This document shows positions 14,756 through 23,089 of a stretch of 28,336 bases of DNA, in pieces. Below the pieces are notes generated by a model that ran no database searches, was not told the DNA's origin, and was given only the letters and a program-made list of their open reading frames with translations. This DNA is from Treponema sp. (GTDB taxonomy: Bacteria > Spirochaetota > Spirochaetia > Treponematales > Treponemataceae), in assembly GCA_016297805.1 (NCBI GenBank), contig JAEDFX010000021.1, positions 1-28,336 of the forward strand, written 5' to 3'. Position 1 is the first letter of the stretch; the number at the start of each line of letters is the position of its first letter. The position numbers and the translations under genes are program-made.

Positions 14756-16123
14756 ATGATTAAAATTCAAAAATATACAGAAGTAGAACCGGAATTTTTT
14801 CAGGGGCGTAATTTCAGCGAATCTAATGAAGTTGTAGATTCTGTCCTTGAAGAAGTTCAGAAAAAAGGTGATGCTGCGCTTCGTATTTATGGACAAAAAT
14901 TTGATGTTTCTGTTCCAGCTACCTTTGAAGTTCCACAGGAGGAACTTAAGGCAGCGGCTGAAAAACTTAAGATAGAAAAACGCGATATTTATGATGCTAT
15001 CGTATACTCTCACGATTTAGCACTTAAATTTGCAAAATTGCAGAGAAAATCTTTTACAGATTTTGAAGAAGAACTAGAACCTGGAATCATTACAGGTCAG
15101 AAAACAATTCCAGTAGAACGTGCCGGCTGTTATGTTCCAGCAGGTCGTTTCCCTTTAGTTTCTACTGTAATTATGACAGTAACTCCTGCTGTTGCCGCTG
15201 GTGTTCAAGACGTAATTATGTGTACACCTCCTAGAGTTCACCCTGATGATAAAGATGCAGCTGGTCGTAATGCTTCTGGTATTCCAGGTAAAGCTTATGT
15301 TGGTGGAAAACCATATGCCGATGAAGGAATTATGGCCGCAGCTTACATTTGTGGAGTAAATCACCTTTATTGTGTAGGCGGTGCTCAAGCAATAGGAGCT
15401 ATGGCGTACGGAACAGAAAGTATTCCAAAGGTTGATGTTATAGTTGGACCAGGAAACAAATTTGTAGCAGCAGCTAAAAAAGCAGTTTTTGGAACTGTAG
15501 GAATTGATATGGTTGCAGGCCCAACAGAAGTTCTTGTAATTGCTGATGATTCTGCAAAACCTGAATGGGTTGCAGCAGACCTTCTTGCTCAGGCTGAACA
15601 CGATATAGTTGCACAGCCAATTTTAGTAACTCCAAGTGAAGAACTTGCAAAAAAAGTAAGTGCTCAGATTGAGCTTCAGCTTGAAACTTTAACTACAAAA
15701 ACAATTGCCCGACAGAGTATTGATAACTGTGGACGTATTATTTTAGTTGATTCTTTAGAACAGGCAGTTGAAGCAGCTAATAGAAAAGCCCCTGAACATC
15801 TTGAACTTGCAATGGACGATGGAAAGCTCCGTGATGAAATTGCAGAAAAAGTTCACAACTATGGCTCATTATTTATTGGTCACTATTCTGCAGAAGTATT
15901 TGGTGATTATGCAGCCGGATTAAATCACACTCTTCCTACATCTGGAACTGCTCGTTATACAGGTGGATTAAGTGTTCGCATGTTCTTAAAGACTGTTACA
16001 ACATTACGCACAAAAGAAAATGCCGCAGGAGTAGTTAGAAGTGCAGTAGCCGCAGGTTATCTTGGAGATTCAGAAGGACTTGCAGGACATGCCCGTGCAG
16101 CAAGAATAAGGATTGAAAAATGA
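14756..16123 (+). CDS. hisD: histidinol dehydrogenase HisD
   Basis: NAD-dependent zinc enzyme that makes the last two oxidations of histidine synthesis. I choose ATG 14756 (455 residues, MIKIQKY...) because GGGAG lies 8 nt upstream; earlier GTG/ATG codons in the hairpin region would add unrelated residues. Landmarks are ERAGCYVPAGRFPLVSTV, VGPGNKFVAAAKKAVFG, GIDMVAGPTEVLVIAD, LLAQAEHD (zinc ligands), KAPEHLEL with the catalytic His, and GLNHTLPT near the C-terminus. It is separated from hisAIE by REP-like hairpins and overlaps def by 4 bp (ATGA), which places housekeeping translation genes under the his promoter. Confidence 0.95.
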   Translation: MIKIQKYTEVEPEFFQGRNFSESNEVVDSVLEEVQKKGDAALRIYGQKFDVSVPATFEVPQEELKAAAEKLKIEKRDIYDAIVYSHDLALKFAKLQRKSFTDFEEELEPGIITGQKTIPVERAGCYVPAGRFPLVSTVIMTVTPAVAAGVQDVIMCTPPRVHPDDKDAAGRNASGIPGKAYVGGKPYADEGIMAAAYICGVNHLYCVGGAQAIGAMAYGTESIPKVDVIVGPGNKFVAAAKKAVFGTVGIDMVAGPTEVLVIADDSAKPEWVAADLLAQAEHDIVAQPILVTPSEELAKKVSAQIELQLETLTTKTIARQSIDNCGRIILVDSLEQAVEAANRKAPEHLELAMDDGKLRDEIAEKVHNYGSLFIGHYSAEVFGDYAAGLNHTLPTSGTARYTGGLSVRMFLKTVTTLRTKENAAGVVRSAVAAGYLGDSEGLAGHARAARIRIEK

Positions 16124-16695
16124 TTTTAGATGTAACAAAACTTGGTGAAGAAGTATTACGACAAGTTGCAAAACCAGTTGAAGAAGTAAATGATGAAATC
16201 AAACAGCTGGCAGAAGATATGTTTGAAACAATGATTGAAAATGACGGAGTTGGACTTGCAGCACCTCAGGTTGGAAAAAGTCTTAGAATGTTCGTTGTCA
16301 TTGCAGATGATGATGTTCGCCGTGTTTTCATAAATCCTCAGATTATAAAAACTTCAGAAGAAGTTGGTGAATATGATGAAGGATGTTTAAGTATTCCTCA
16401 GGTTTATGAAACAATCGTAAGACCTGTAGCAGTAACTGTTCAGGCCTTAAATGAAAAAGGTAAGCCTTTTGTTTTGGAAGCAGATGGTCTTTTGGCAAGA
16501 ATTATTCAGCATGAGTACGATCATCTTGATGGTATTTTGTATATAGATCGTGGTGATAAAGAATTTGCCGAAAAAACAGAAGCTCAATTCAAAAAACGTG
16601 CAGAACGAGCACTGGAAAAAGCAAAAGAAAAAGAAGCTAAAGCCAGAAAGATTGCTGCTAAAATAGCCGCAAAAGAAGCAAAGAAAAATAAATGA
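16120..16695 (+). CDS. def: peptide deformylase
   Basis: Removes the N-formyl group from new proteins. The three family motifs are present: GVGLAAPQVG (43-52), EGCLS (87-91, metal ligand Cys89) and QHEYDH (130-135, His131, Glu132, His135). The catalytic core is about 155 residues. An additional 35-residue tail is rich in Lys, Ala and Glu, probably a helical ribosome- or RNA-binding extension (inference). It overlaps hisD and fmt by 4 bp each, the usual def-fmt pairing. Confidence 0.96.
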   Translation: MILDVTKLGEEVLRQVAKPVEEVNDEIKQLAEDMFETMIENDGVGLAAPQVGKSLRMFVVIADDDVRRVFINPQIIKTSEEVGEYDEGCLSIPQVYETIVRPVAVTVQALNEKGKPFVLEADGLLARIIQHEYDHLDGILYIDRGDKEFAEKTEAQFKKRAERALEKAKEKEAKARKIAAKIAAKEAKKNK

Positions 16696-17645
16696 AAATA
16701 TTATATGCAGGAAGCCCTCAAGCGGCTTGTGAAACATTAAAGATTCTCTTTGAAAAACAATCTGAATGTGGATTCGAAATTGCAGGTGTTTTATCAAATC
16801 CACCAACTGCAAAAGGTCGTCATAAGGAATTAATTCCAACACCTGTTGCAGCGTTTGCCACAGAAAAGGGTATTCCAGTATTTACACCTGAACATCTGGA
16901 TGCATCTGCCAGAGATGCAGTCAAACCTCTCAACGCAGACCTTCTTGTATGCTTTGCATACGGTCATATTTTTGGTCCAAAATTTCTTGCACTTTTTCCA
17001 ATGGGCGGAATAAATTTACACCCTTCCCTATTACCAAAATACAGAGGTTGCACACCTGTTCCAGCTGCAATTTTAAATCGAGATAAACAGACTGCAGTGA
17101 CCATTCAAACTTTAGGTCTAAAAATGGATGAAGGTAATATTCTTGCCCAGACTATTGTAGAATTGAATGGCACAGAAACTGGAGAATCCCTTTTGAATTA
17201 CAGTGCCACAAATGGTGCAGAATTAATTTGCAGCTTATTAAGAACAGTTACAACTGACGGAAAGCTTCCAGAAGGAAATCCTCAAACTGGCCATGCATCT
17301 TATACAGGAATCATTACTAAGGAAGACGGAAAAATAAATTGGACTGATTCAGCAGAAAACATAGAAGCAAAAATCAGAGCTTATTATCCAGATCCAGGCT
17401 GTTGGTGTTTAGAAAAAAATCTTCCATTAAAAATATTATCTGCAAAATTATATGCAGGTGAAAATAAATATGAAAATGAACCTGTCGGAAAAGTTTTAGA
17501 GTTTTCTAAACCAGAAGGTATTTTTATAAAAACAGGCAATGGCATACTGGCTGTAACAAAATTACAACGTCAGGGAAAAAATGCCATGGCTTACAAAGAT
17601 TTTATGAACGGTGCAAGAGATTTTATAGGCACTATTCTTGAATAA
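16692..17645 (+). CDS. fmt: methionyl-tRNA formyltransferase
   Basis: Formylates initiator Met-tRNA, using 10-formyl-tetrahydrofolate. The 317-residue protein has the N-terminal Rossmann-like start MKILYAGSP, catalytic Asn108 and His110 in INLHPSLLPKYRG, and Asp146 in MDEGNI, the same numbers as the E. coli enzyme. The C-terminal tRNA-binding domain is present (GKVLEFSKPEGIFIKTGNG, ending in GARDFIG). ATGA overlap with def indicates translational coupling, and the two enzymes act at the two ends of the formyl-Met cycle. The next gene follows after 12 bp with GAGG as ribosome binding site. Confidence 0.96.
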   Translation: MKILYAGSPQAACETLKILFEKQSECGFEIAGVLSNPPTAKGRHKELIPTPVAAFATEKGIPVFTPEHLDASARDAVKPLNADLLVCFAYGHIFGPKFLALFPMGGINLHPSLLPKYRGCTPVPAAILNRDKQTAVTIQTLGLKMDEGNILAQTIVELNGTETGESLLNYSATNGAELICSLLRTVTTDGKLPEGNPQTGHASYTGIITKEDGKINWTDSAENIEAKIRAYYPDPGCWCLEKNLPLKILSAKLYAGENKYENEPVGKVLEFSKPEGIFIKTGNGILAVTKLQRQGKNAMAYKDFMNGARDFIGTILE

Positions 17646-17657
17646 ACGAGGAAAACT

Positions 17658-18725
17658 ATGAGTGACGAAACTACAGAAATCACAGAAGGAAAACCTAAAA
17701 AAGTAAAAAAAGAACGCAAACCTATTCATATACGCGTGAATATTGAAGAAGGATACGACAAATTACAGGCAAGTATTCCTGTTCTAGCAGGAACCTGTAT
17801 TGCTGCTGTTATTGTTATGGCATTTATAGCATTCGCAGTCTTCTTTAATAATGTCAAAGGTGCCGAAAAAGTTCTTGTTCCAAATGTAATTGGAAAATCA
17901 CTGGAAGACGCACTTCTTGAAATGCAGGTAAAAGAGCTCTATCCAAAAATCAATCTTCGCTATTCAGATATACCAGGAGATGAAGGTACAATCCTTGACC
18001 AGTCTCCAGCATCAGGTGCAATCGTAAAAGGCTACAGCCGTGTTTCACTTGTTGTGAGCCGAGGTGTAATTGTAGACAAAGTTGATGAATATGTTGGCAT
18101 GAATATTGATGAAGTTCAGATGAAGCTTCAGACCTTATTTGCAGGTCAAACTAAACCTTTAATTGTACTTGCAACACCTGAATACAAACCTGATATTTCA
18201 GATGCAGGTACAGTTCTTGAACAGGATCCTCCAGCAGGAACAAGTATTTCTGAACCAGTAACAGTACAGCTTGTAGTAAGCCGTGGACCAAATTATGAAA
18301 ACACCAGAGCACCTTGGGTTATGGGACAGTCTGTTAATGACCTTCTCCAGACAATTACAAGAAGCAAGATTGTTTTTGACATTTCAAGTCATATTGCGGC
18401 AGAAGGTGAAAAACCTGGAACAGTTGTTGACCAGCAAAGATTCGACAGTGAATATGTTCCAAATTATACTCGTGTAACTGTAGAAATGGCATTGCCAGAA
18501 GAGATCGATGAAAATGTATATGGCATTTTCACAGAAAAACTTGCTGATTATCCATATCCTGTACCAATGAAACTGGAAGCAGTTCCTACAGAAGGTGATT
18601 CTTACACAATTCTCAGCTTCTCTCACCCAGGTGGAAACTTAACAATTCCATATGCTGTTCCAAGAGGTACAACACTGGTACTTACAGTTGTAGATAAAGT
18701 TGTTTCAAGAAAAACAGTAAATTAA
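17658..18725 (+). CDS. membrane-anchored PASTA-domain protein without kinase
   Basis: 355 residues. Residues 1-36 are basic and cytoplasmic, about 40-63 form one membrane helix, and the rest is periplasmic. PASTA repeats lie at about 71-137 (starting LVPNVIGKSLEDAL, ending LVVSRG), 138-210 (YVGMNIDEV to LVVSRG) and 215-278 (more divergent, APWVMGQSV). A final region, 279-355, is unassigned. PASTA domains usually bind peptidoglycan or muropeptides and often belong to PknB-type kinases or PBPs. Here neither catalytic domain is present. It sits between fmt and aroDE in the same operon-like run. A cell-wall sensing or binding role is inferred. Confidence 0.85.
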   Translation: MSDETTEITEGKPKKVKKERKPIHIRVNIEEGYDKLQASIPVLAGTCIAAVIVMAFIAFAVFFNNVKGAEKVLVPNVIGKSLEDALLEMQVKELYPKINLRYSDIPGDEGTILDQSPASGAIVKGYSRVSLVVSRGVIVDKVDEYVGMNIDEVQMKLQTLFAGQTKPLIVLATPEYKPDISDAGTVLEQDPPAGTSISEPVTVQLVVSRGPNYENTRAPWVMGQSVNDLLQTITRSKIVFDISSHIAAEGEKPGTVVDQQRFDSEYVPNYTRVTVEMALPEEIDENVYGIFTEKLADYPYPVPMKLEAVPTEGDSYTILSFSHPGGNLTIPYAVPRGTTLVLTVVDKVVSRKTVN

Positions 18726-18743
18726 GTCATTTTAAGGTAGATT

Positions 18744-20240
18744 ATGAACCAGCCATTAATTTGTATGACTCTTACAGGAAAAACACTGGAAGAAGATTAT
18801 AGACTTGTAAGAAAATATGAAAAACAAATTGATATTGTGGAGCTTAGAGTAGATCATCTCAATGAAGATGAGCAGCTTTATGCAAAACGATTTCCATCAA
18901 TGATTAATATTCCGTGTATTCTTACAATTCGCAGAGATGTTGATGGCGGTCTTTTTACAGGCAGTGAATTCTCACGAACTACACTTTTTGGACGTGCTCT
19001 TGCATTTGCCGACCCTGATAAAACAAAAAATTTTGCTTATGTAGACTTTGAAGAAGATTATCATGTTCCAAGCATTCAGGATGCCGCTATGGCTTTTGGG
19101 GTTAGAATCATCCGCAGCTGCCATAATATGACAGAACCAATATTGAATCTGCGTGAAAAATGTGATTCAATGCGTAAAACTGGATATGAAATTCCTAAAA
19201 TAGCATTTATGCCAAAATCACTTTCTGATGTTGCAAACCTTTTTAGAGAAGGCGAAGCTATGACACAATACGAGCACATTCTTTGTGCCATGGGACCTGA
19301 AGGTTTTCCATCACGAGTTTTACCGGTTTTTTCTAATTCTTATCTTTCTTTTGTTTCTCCAGAAGAAATGCTTGCAAATACAAATGCAATCGGACATATA
19401 GATCCAATTACATTAAATAAGCTTTATCACTTCAAGGACATAACAAAAAAAACAAATCTATACGGTGTAATCGGATGGCCACTTCCAAAAACCTCTAGTC
19501 CAGCAATTCATAATCATGGCTTCAGAAAAATTGGAATAGATTCTGTATTCCTGCCAATTCGTTCTCCAAATGTATATGAGGCATTAAATTTCGCAGAAAA
19601 GATGAGTTTTAAAGGACTTGCAGTAACTTCTCCTTACAAAGAATCTGTAATGTATTATCTTCATGAACAAAGTCCTGAAGTAATTCAAATTGGAGCTTGC
19701 GATACCATTATTAGAAAAAATAACCACTGGGTCGGTCACAACGTAGACTGTCTGGGATTCAAACATGCATTAACCGACTTTATTGGTAATTTCAATCTAA
19801 AAAGAAAAAAGGTTGCAATAATTGGTGCAGGTGGAACAGCAAAAGCTGTTGCCTATGTTTTAAAACAATTCGGAGCAAAAGTCTGCATATTTAACAGAAC
19901 TATTGAACACGCCCAGAATCTTGCTGAAAAATATGGATTTGAATATTGCCAGTTAGACCAAAACTGTGTAGAAAAACTTGATGAATACTCAACATTGATA
20001 ATTCAGGCTACAACAGTTGGCATGGGAGAAGACAGTTCTTCAATAGAAAACGATCCTATAAGTTTCTATAATTTCCGTGGCAATGAACTAATTTTTGATG
20101 TTAATTATTATCCATCAACTACACCAGTAATGAAACGTGCATCAACTGCAGGCTGTAGAACCTGTAATGGATATAGAATGCTTGAATATAGCGGACACGA
20201 ACAATTCAGATTATTTACAAATAAAGAATACGAACAATAA
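18744..20240 (+). CDS. bifunctional 3-dehydroquinate dehydratase / shikimate dehydrogenase
   Basis: 498-residue AroD-AroE fusion for two consecutive steps of the shikimate pathway. Residues 1 to about 230 are type I dehydroquinase: ELRVDH (Glu33, Arg35), SCHNM (His127) and PKIAFMPKS with the Schiff-base Lys152. Residues about 238-498 are shikimate dehydrogenase: YGVIGWPLPKTSSPAIHN, catalytic Lys299 in VTSPYK (usually VTIPHK), Asp335 in HNVDCLGF (usually NTD), the NADP fold IIGAGGTAKAV and NRT at 384-386. The same domain order occurs in plants and some other bacteria. AAGG precedes the ATG. Confidence 0.93.
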   Translation: MNQPLICMTLTGKTLEEDYRLVRKYEKQIDIVELRVDHLNEDEQLYAKRFPSMINIPCILTIRRDVDGGLFTGSEFSRTTLFGRALAFADPDKTKNFAYVDFEEDYHVPSIQDAAMAFGVRIIRSCHNMTEPILNLREKCDSMRKTGYEIPKIAFMPKSLSDVANLFREGEAMTQYEHILCAMGPEGFPSRVLPVFSNSYLSFVSPEEMLANTNAIGHIDPITLNKLYHFKDITKKTNLYGVIGWPLPKTSSPAIHNHGFRKIGIDSVFLPIRSPNVYEALNFAEKMSFKGLAVTSPYKESVMYYLHEQSPEVIQIGACDTIIRKNNHWVGHNVDCLGFKHALTDFIGNFNLKRKKVAIIGAGGTAKAVAYVLKQFGAKVCIFNRTIEHAQNLAEKYGFEYCQLDQNCVEKLDEYSTLIIQATTVGMGEDSSSIENDPISFYNFRGNELIFDVNYYPSTTPVMKRASTAGCRTCNGYRMLEYSGHEQFRLFTNKEYEQ

Positions 20241-20252
20241 GAGGTATAAAAA

Positions 20253-20981
20253 ATGGGATTATCACAATCAGAACAGAAAACTTTGGTTGCTAATACAGCC
20301 ATAGATACATTGATTGAAAAAGGATTGATTTTCAGTGGAATGAAAATTGGTCTTGGAACAGGTTCAACTGCAATGCCAGCTGTAAAAAGACTTGCAGAAC
20401 ATATTCAGAGTGGAAAATTAAAGGATATTAAAGCTGTTGGAACAAGTTTCCAGACTCAGAATGCTTGCCAGGATTATGGCATCCCAGTCTATTCTATGAA
20501 TGACAGAATCATCGGTGGACAGCTCGACCTGGCAATTGATGGTGCTGATGAAGTTGATCCTGACTGTAACTGTATTAAAGGCGGTGGGGCAGCTCACGTT
20601 CGTGAAAAAATTGTTGAATATAATGCAAAAACTTTTGTAGTAATTGCTGATTCATCAAAATCAGTTCAGACAATCGGTACAAAATTTCCAGTTCCAGTAG
20701 AAATTATCGGTGAAGCTCGTGTTCCTGTAACAAATGCCCTTAATGCTCTTGGTGCAAAATGTGTATTACGTGAAGGCGTAAAAAAATGCGGTCCAGTTAT
20801 AACAGATAACGGAAATCAGATTTTAGATTGTACCTGGGAAAAACCTATTAATGTTCCAGAAATGGAAATGAAAATAAACAGTATTTGTGGTGTAGTAGAA
20901 ACAGGTCTTTTCACACAGAATAAACCAATTGTATTTATTTCAAAAGAAGACGGTTCTGTAGAAATCAGAAACTTAAAGTAA
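20253..20981 (+). CDS. rpiA: ribose-5-phosphate isomerase A
   Basis: Interconverts ribose-5-phosphate and ribulose-5-phosphate in the non-oxidative pentose phosphate pathway. 242 residues, with IGLGTGSTAMPAV (phosphate loop), DGADEVDPDCN (catalytic Asp), KGGGAAHVREKIVE (catalytic Glu/Lys) and VPVEIIGEARVPV. The usual KGGGGALLREK is KGGGAAHVREK here, a mild change. AGAGG precedes the ATG. It is 12 bp after aroDE and 1 bp before the pseudouridine synthase gene, so co-translation is likely. Confidence 0.95.
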   Translation: MGLSQSEQKTLVANTAIDTLIEKGLIFSGMKIGLGTGSTAMPAVKRLAEHIQSGKLKDIKAVGTSFQTQNACQDYGIPVYSMNDRIIGGQLDLAIDGADEVDPDCNCIKGGGAAHVREKIVEYNAKTFVVIADSSKSVQTIGTKFPVPVEIIGEARVPVTNALNALGAKCVLREGVKKCGPVITDNGNQILDCTWEKPINVPEMEMKINSICGVVETGLFTQNKPIVFISKEDGSVEIRNLK

Positions 20982-20982
20982 A

Positions 20983-22383
20983 ATGTTTCCACCTTTTCCT
21001 CAAGAGCTTGCCCATCACTATTGTCTTCAGCTTATTTCCAGAATACAGAAAGGTGATATTGAACTAAGACAAATCTCAAAGGAAAGTGAAGAACGCAAAG
21101 GCCAGGGAGTCATGTTAGGCTCTCTGGTATGCTGGAACAACATAACAAATAGCAGAATTATTCTTTATGCCGTAAGCGGAAACAGTAAAATACTTTCAGG
21201 CAATCATACTCAAAATGAAATCTTTGTTCCTTCCATAATAAGTGTTGATGATGTGAACAATGCTCTTGCTGAAAATGATGAAGAAATTCACAAACTAACA
21301 GATCAAATCAATAAATTAAAGAACATTTCAACAAGTGCAATAACCACGGACAGCCCAGATGACACGCAGATTACACAAAATACCACAGCAGTGACTGAGC
21401 ATGTCGAAGCACTGATCCAGAAACGCACAAAACTGACAACCCAATCACTTCAGAAGATTTTTAACCTATATACTTTCACAGATTTTCAGGGCAAAACAAT
21501 CACTCTGAATGAAATAATTAAAAAACACAACAACAGATTACCACCAACAGGTACAGGAGACTGCTGTGCTCCTAAATTACTGTCCTATGCCTTCAAAAAC
21601 AATCTGGAACCAGTCAGTATGGATGAAGTATATTTTGGAGGCAATACAAAAAACAAAACAAATGGAGAATCCTATCCTCCTTGTAATGAAAGATGCGGAT
21701 ATATCTTACCTCATATTTTAGGTTTAGAAATACTTTATAGAGACAAAGATATAGTTATAATAAATAAACAGTCTGGACTACTTTCAGTACCTGGCAGAGG
21801 TGAAGATAAACAAGATTGTGCAGAAAATCGATTAAAGAAACTGTTTCCAGAATGCATATTCCAACCAGCGGTACATCGTCTTGATATGGAGACTTCTGGT
21901 ATTCTTATATTAGCACTGAATCAAAAAGCCCATAGAAATCTTGAAGAACAATTTGCATCAGGAAAAATCCATAAAAAGTATATAGCTCTAATTGATGGAA
22001 TTGTAAGAGGCAAGCCAGAAGGTCATATAGAACTTAAATTCAGATTAGATCCTGAAAACAGACCACATCAAATATATGATGAAAAAAATGGAAAGTTAGG
22101 AATAACAGACTGGAAAAAAATCGCCATTGAAAAATGGACAAACCCATTAACAAATGAACTGAAAACAGTCACAAGAATTGAATTTTCTCCAAAAACTGGA
22201 CGAACTCACCAATTAAGATTAGCCTCCTATCACGAAAAAGGATTAACCCACCCTATACTCGGAGACACTCTTTATGGAACCTGTAATCCAGGCGAAAGAC
22301 TTATGCTCCACGCGTATTTTATTGAATTCAATCATCCAACAAGTAATGAACGAATTAAAATCACTTGTAATCCTGATTTTTAG
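20983..22383 (+). CDS. RluA-family RNA pseudouridine synthase with long N-terminal region
   Basis: 466 residues, 140-200 longer than a simple RluA. The C-terminal part from about 248 is the catalytic domain: LYRDKDIVIINKQSGLLSVPG, HRLDMETSGILIL with catalytic Asp301, and GRTHQLRLA. The N-terminal region contains a likely coiled coil with low-complexity polar residues (about 88-155) and a Cys-bearing block, TGTGDCCAPKLLSYAF (190-205) and PPCNERCGYILPHILG (232-247), that could bind zinc (Cys194/195/234/238, inferred). Long RluA-like proteins with the same block exist in other bacteria; their RNA target is not known to me. It ends with a 4-bp convergent overlap with the recombinase gene. Confidence 0.9.
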   Translation: MFPPFPQELAHHYCLQLISRIQKGDIELRQISKESEERKGQGVMLGSLVCWNNITNSRIILYAVSGNSKILSGNHTQNEIFVPSIISVDDVNNALAENDEEIHKLTDQINKLKNISTSAITTDSPDDTQITQNTTAVTEHVEALIQKRTKLTTQSLQKIFNLYTFTDFQGKTITLNEIIKKHNNRLPPTGTGDCCAPKLLSYAFKNNLEPVSMDEVYFGGNTKNKTNGESYPPCNERCGYILPHILGLEILYRDKDIVIINKQSGLLSVPGRGEDKQDCAENRLKKLFPECIFQPAVHRLDMETSGILILALNQKAHRNLEEQFASGKIHKKYIALIDGIVRGKPEGHIELKFRLDPENRPHQIYDEKNGKLGITDWKKIAIEKWTNPLTNELKTVTRIEFSPKTGRTHQLRLASYHEKGLTHPILGDTLYGTCNPGERLMLHAYFIEFNHPTSNERIKITCNPDF

Positions 22384-22982
22384 TCACTTGATTTCCTGTT
22401 TTTTAAATATAAATATAAAGTTGACGTAGAAACTCCAAGCTGCTTACTTATTAAACATTTAGGATAACCATCATGAAGCATCTGCAAAATCTTATAATCA
22501 CAACCAGATAATTTATAATGAGAGTTTTTCCGACCTTTAGGTCTCCCTAAAATAACCCCCTCACTTTTTTTCCGACGAAGAGCTTCTGTAGTTCTCTGCG
22601 AAATAAGAGTCCGTTCAATTTCAGCAGAAATACTGAATGCAAAAGCAAGAACTTTACTAGTTAAATCTTCCCCAAGTTTATATCTCTCTTTTACGGTATA
22701 AATAATAACACCCCGCTCCATCAATATGTTCAGAATCGACATTATCATAAGCATGTTACGCCCCAGTCTTGACAACTCTGAACAGATGATAATATCTCCT
22801 TTTTTTGTTTTTTCAATTAATTTACCCAAATTTCTTTTTTCAGGCGAAACAGTCCCACTGATTGTTTCCTCAATCCATTCGTCAACATGAACTTTGCCTT
22901 TTTTTATAAACTGATTAATCTCAAATCTCTGATTTTCTACAGTCTGTTTATCTGTACTAACACGAATATAACCATAAATCAT
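22380..22982 (-). CDS. Mpi-type serine site-specific recombinase (DNA invertase/resolvase)
   Basis: 200 residues. I start at ATG 22982 because AAAGGAGG lies about 6 nt upstream and the protein then begins MIYGYIRVSTDKQTVENQR, the normal family start; the longer frame to 23111 has no support. Ser9 is the catalytic nucleophile; SELSRLGRN carries the active-site arginines, followed by the long E helix (FAFSISAEIERTLISQRT) and a C-terminal HTH (ILQMLHDGYPKCLISKQLGVSTSTLYLYL). Wording such as TVENQRFEI and EETISGT closely resembles the Bacteroides master invertase Mpi family, which switches promoters of surface genes. It is divergent from OMP1. Confidence 0.9.
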   Translation of the reverse strand: MIYGYIRVSTDKQTVENQRFEINQFIKKGKVHVDEWIEETISGTVSPEKRNLGKLIEKTKKGDIIICSELSRLGRNMLMIMSILNILMERGVIIYTVKERYKLGEDLTSKVLAFAFSISAEIERTLISQRTTEALRRKKSEGVILGRPKGRKNSHYKLSGCDYKILQMLHDGYPKCLISKQLGVSTSTLYLYLKNRKSSD

Positions 22983-23044
22983 AAAAACCTCCTTTGATTT
23001 ATAACAAAATTTTATAAGATTATATATGATTTTTCCATGCCCCT

Positions 23045-23089
23045 TCCTCCGAATTAAAAGGAGGATTTTTTCAAATGAAAAAAATCGTA
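23045..23089 (+). repeat. OMP leader repeat, copy 1 (SD hairpin plus T run)
   Basis: Identical over 45 bp to 27888-27932. TCCTCC (23045-23050) pairs with GGAGGA (23060-23065), which contains the Shine-Dalgarno of OMP1. Six T follow, then CAA and the ATG at 23075. The hairpin could hide the ribosome binding site and could also act as a weak attenuator. The identity extends 15 nt into the coding sequence, then stops. Confidence 0.85.

Noticed and set aside
22983..23074. Invertible promoter segment between recombinase and OMP1
   Set aside because: I found no pair of matching inverted repeats flanking a promoter; the shared repeats are direct.
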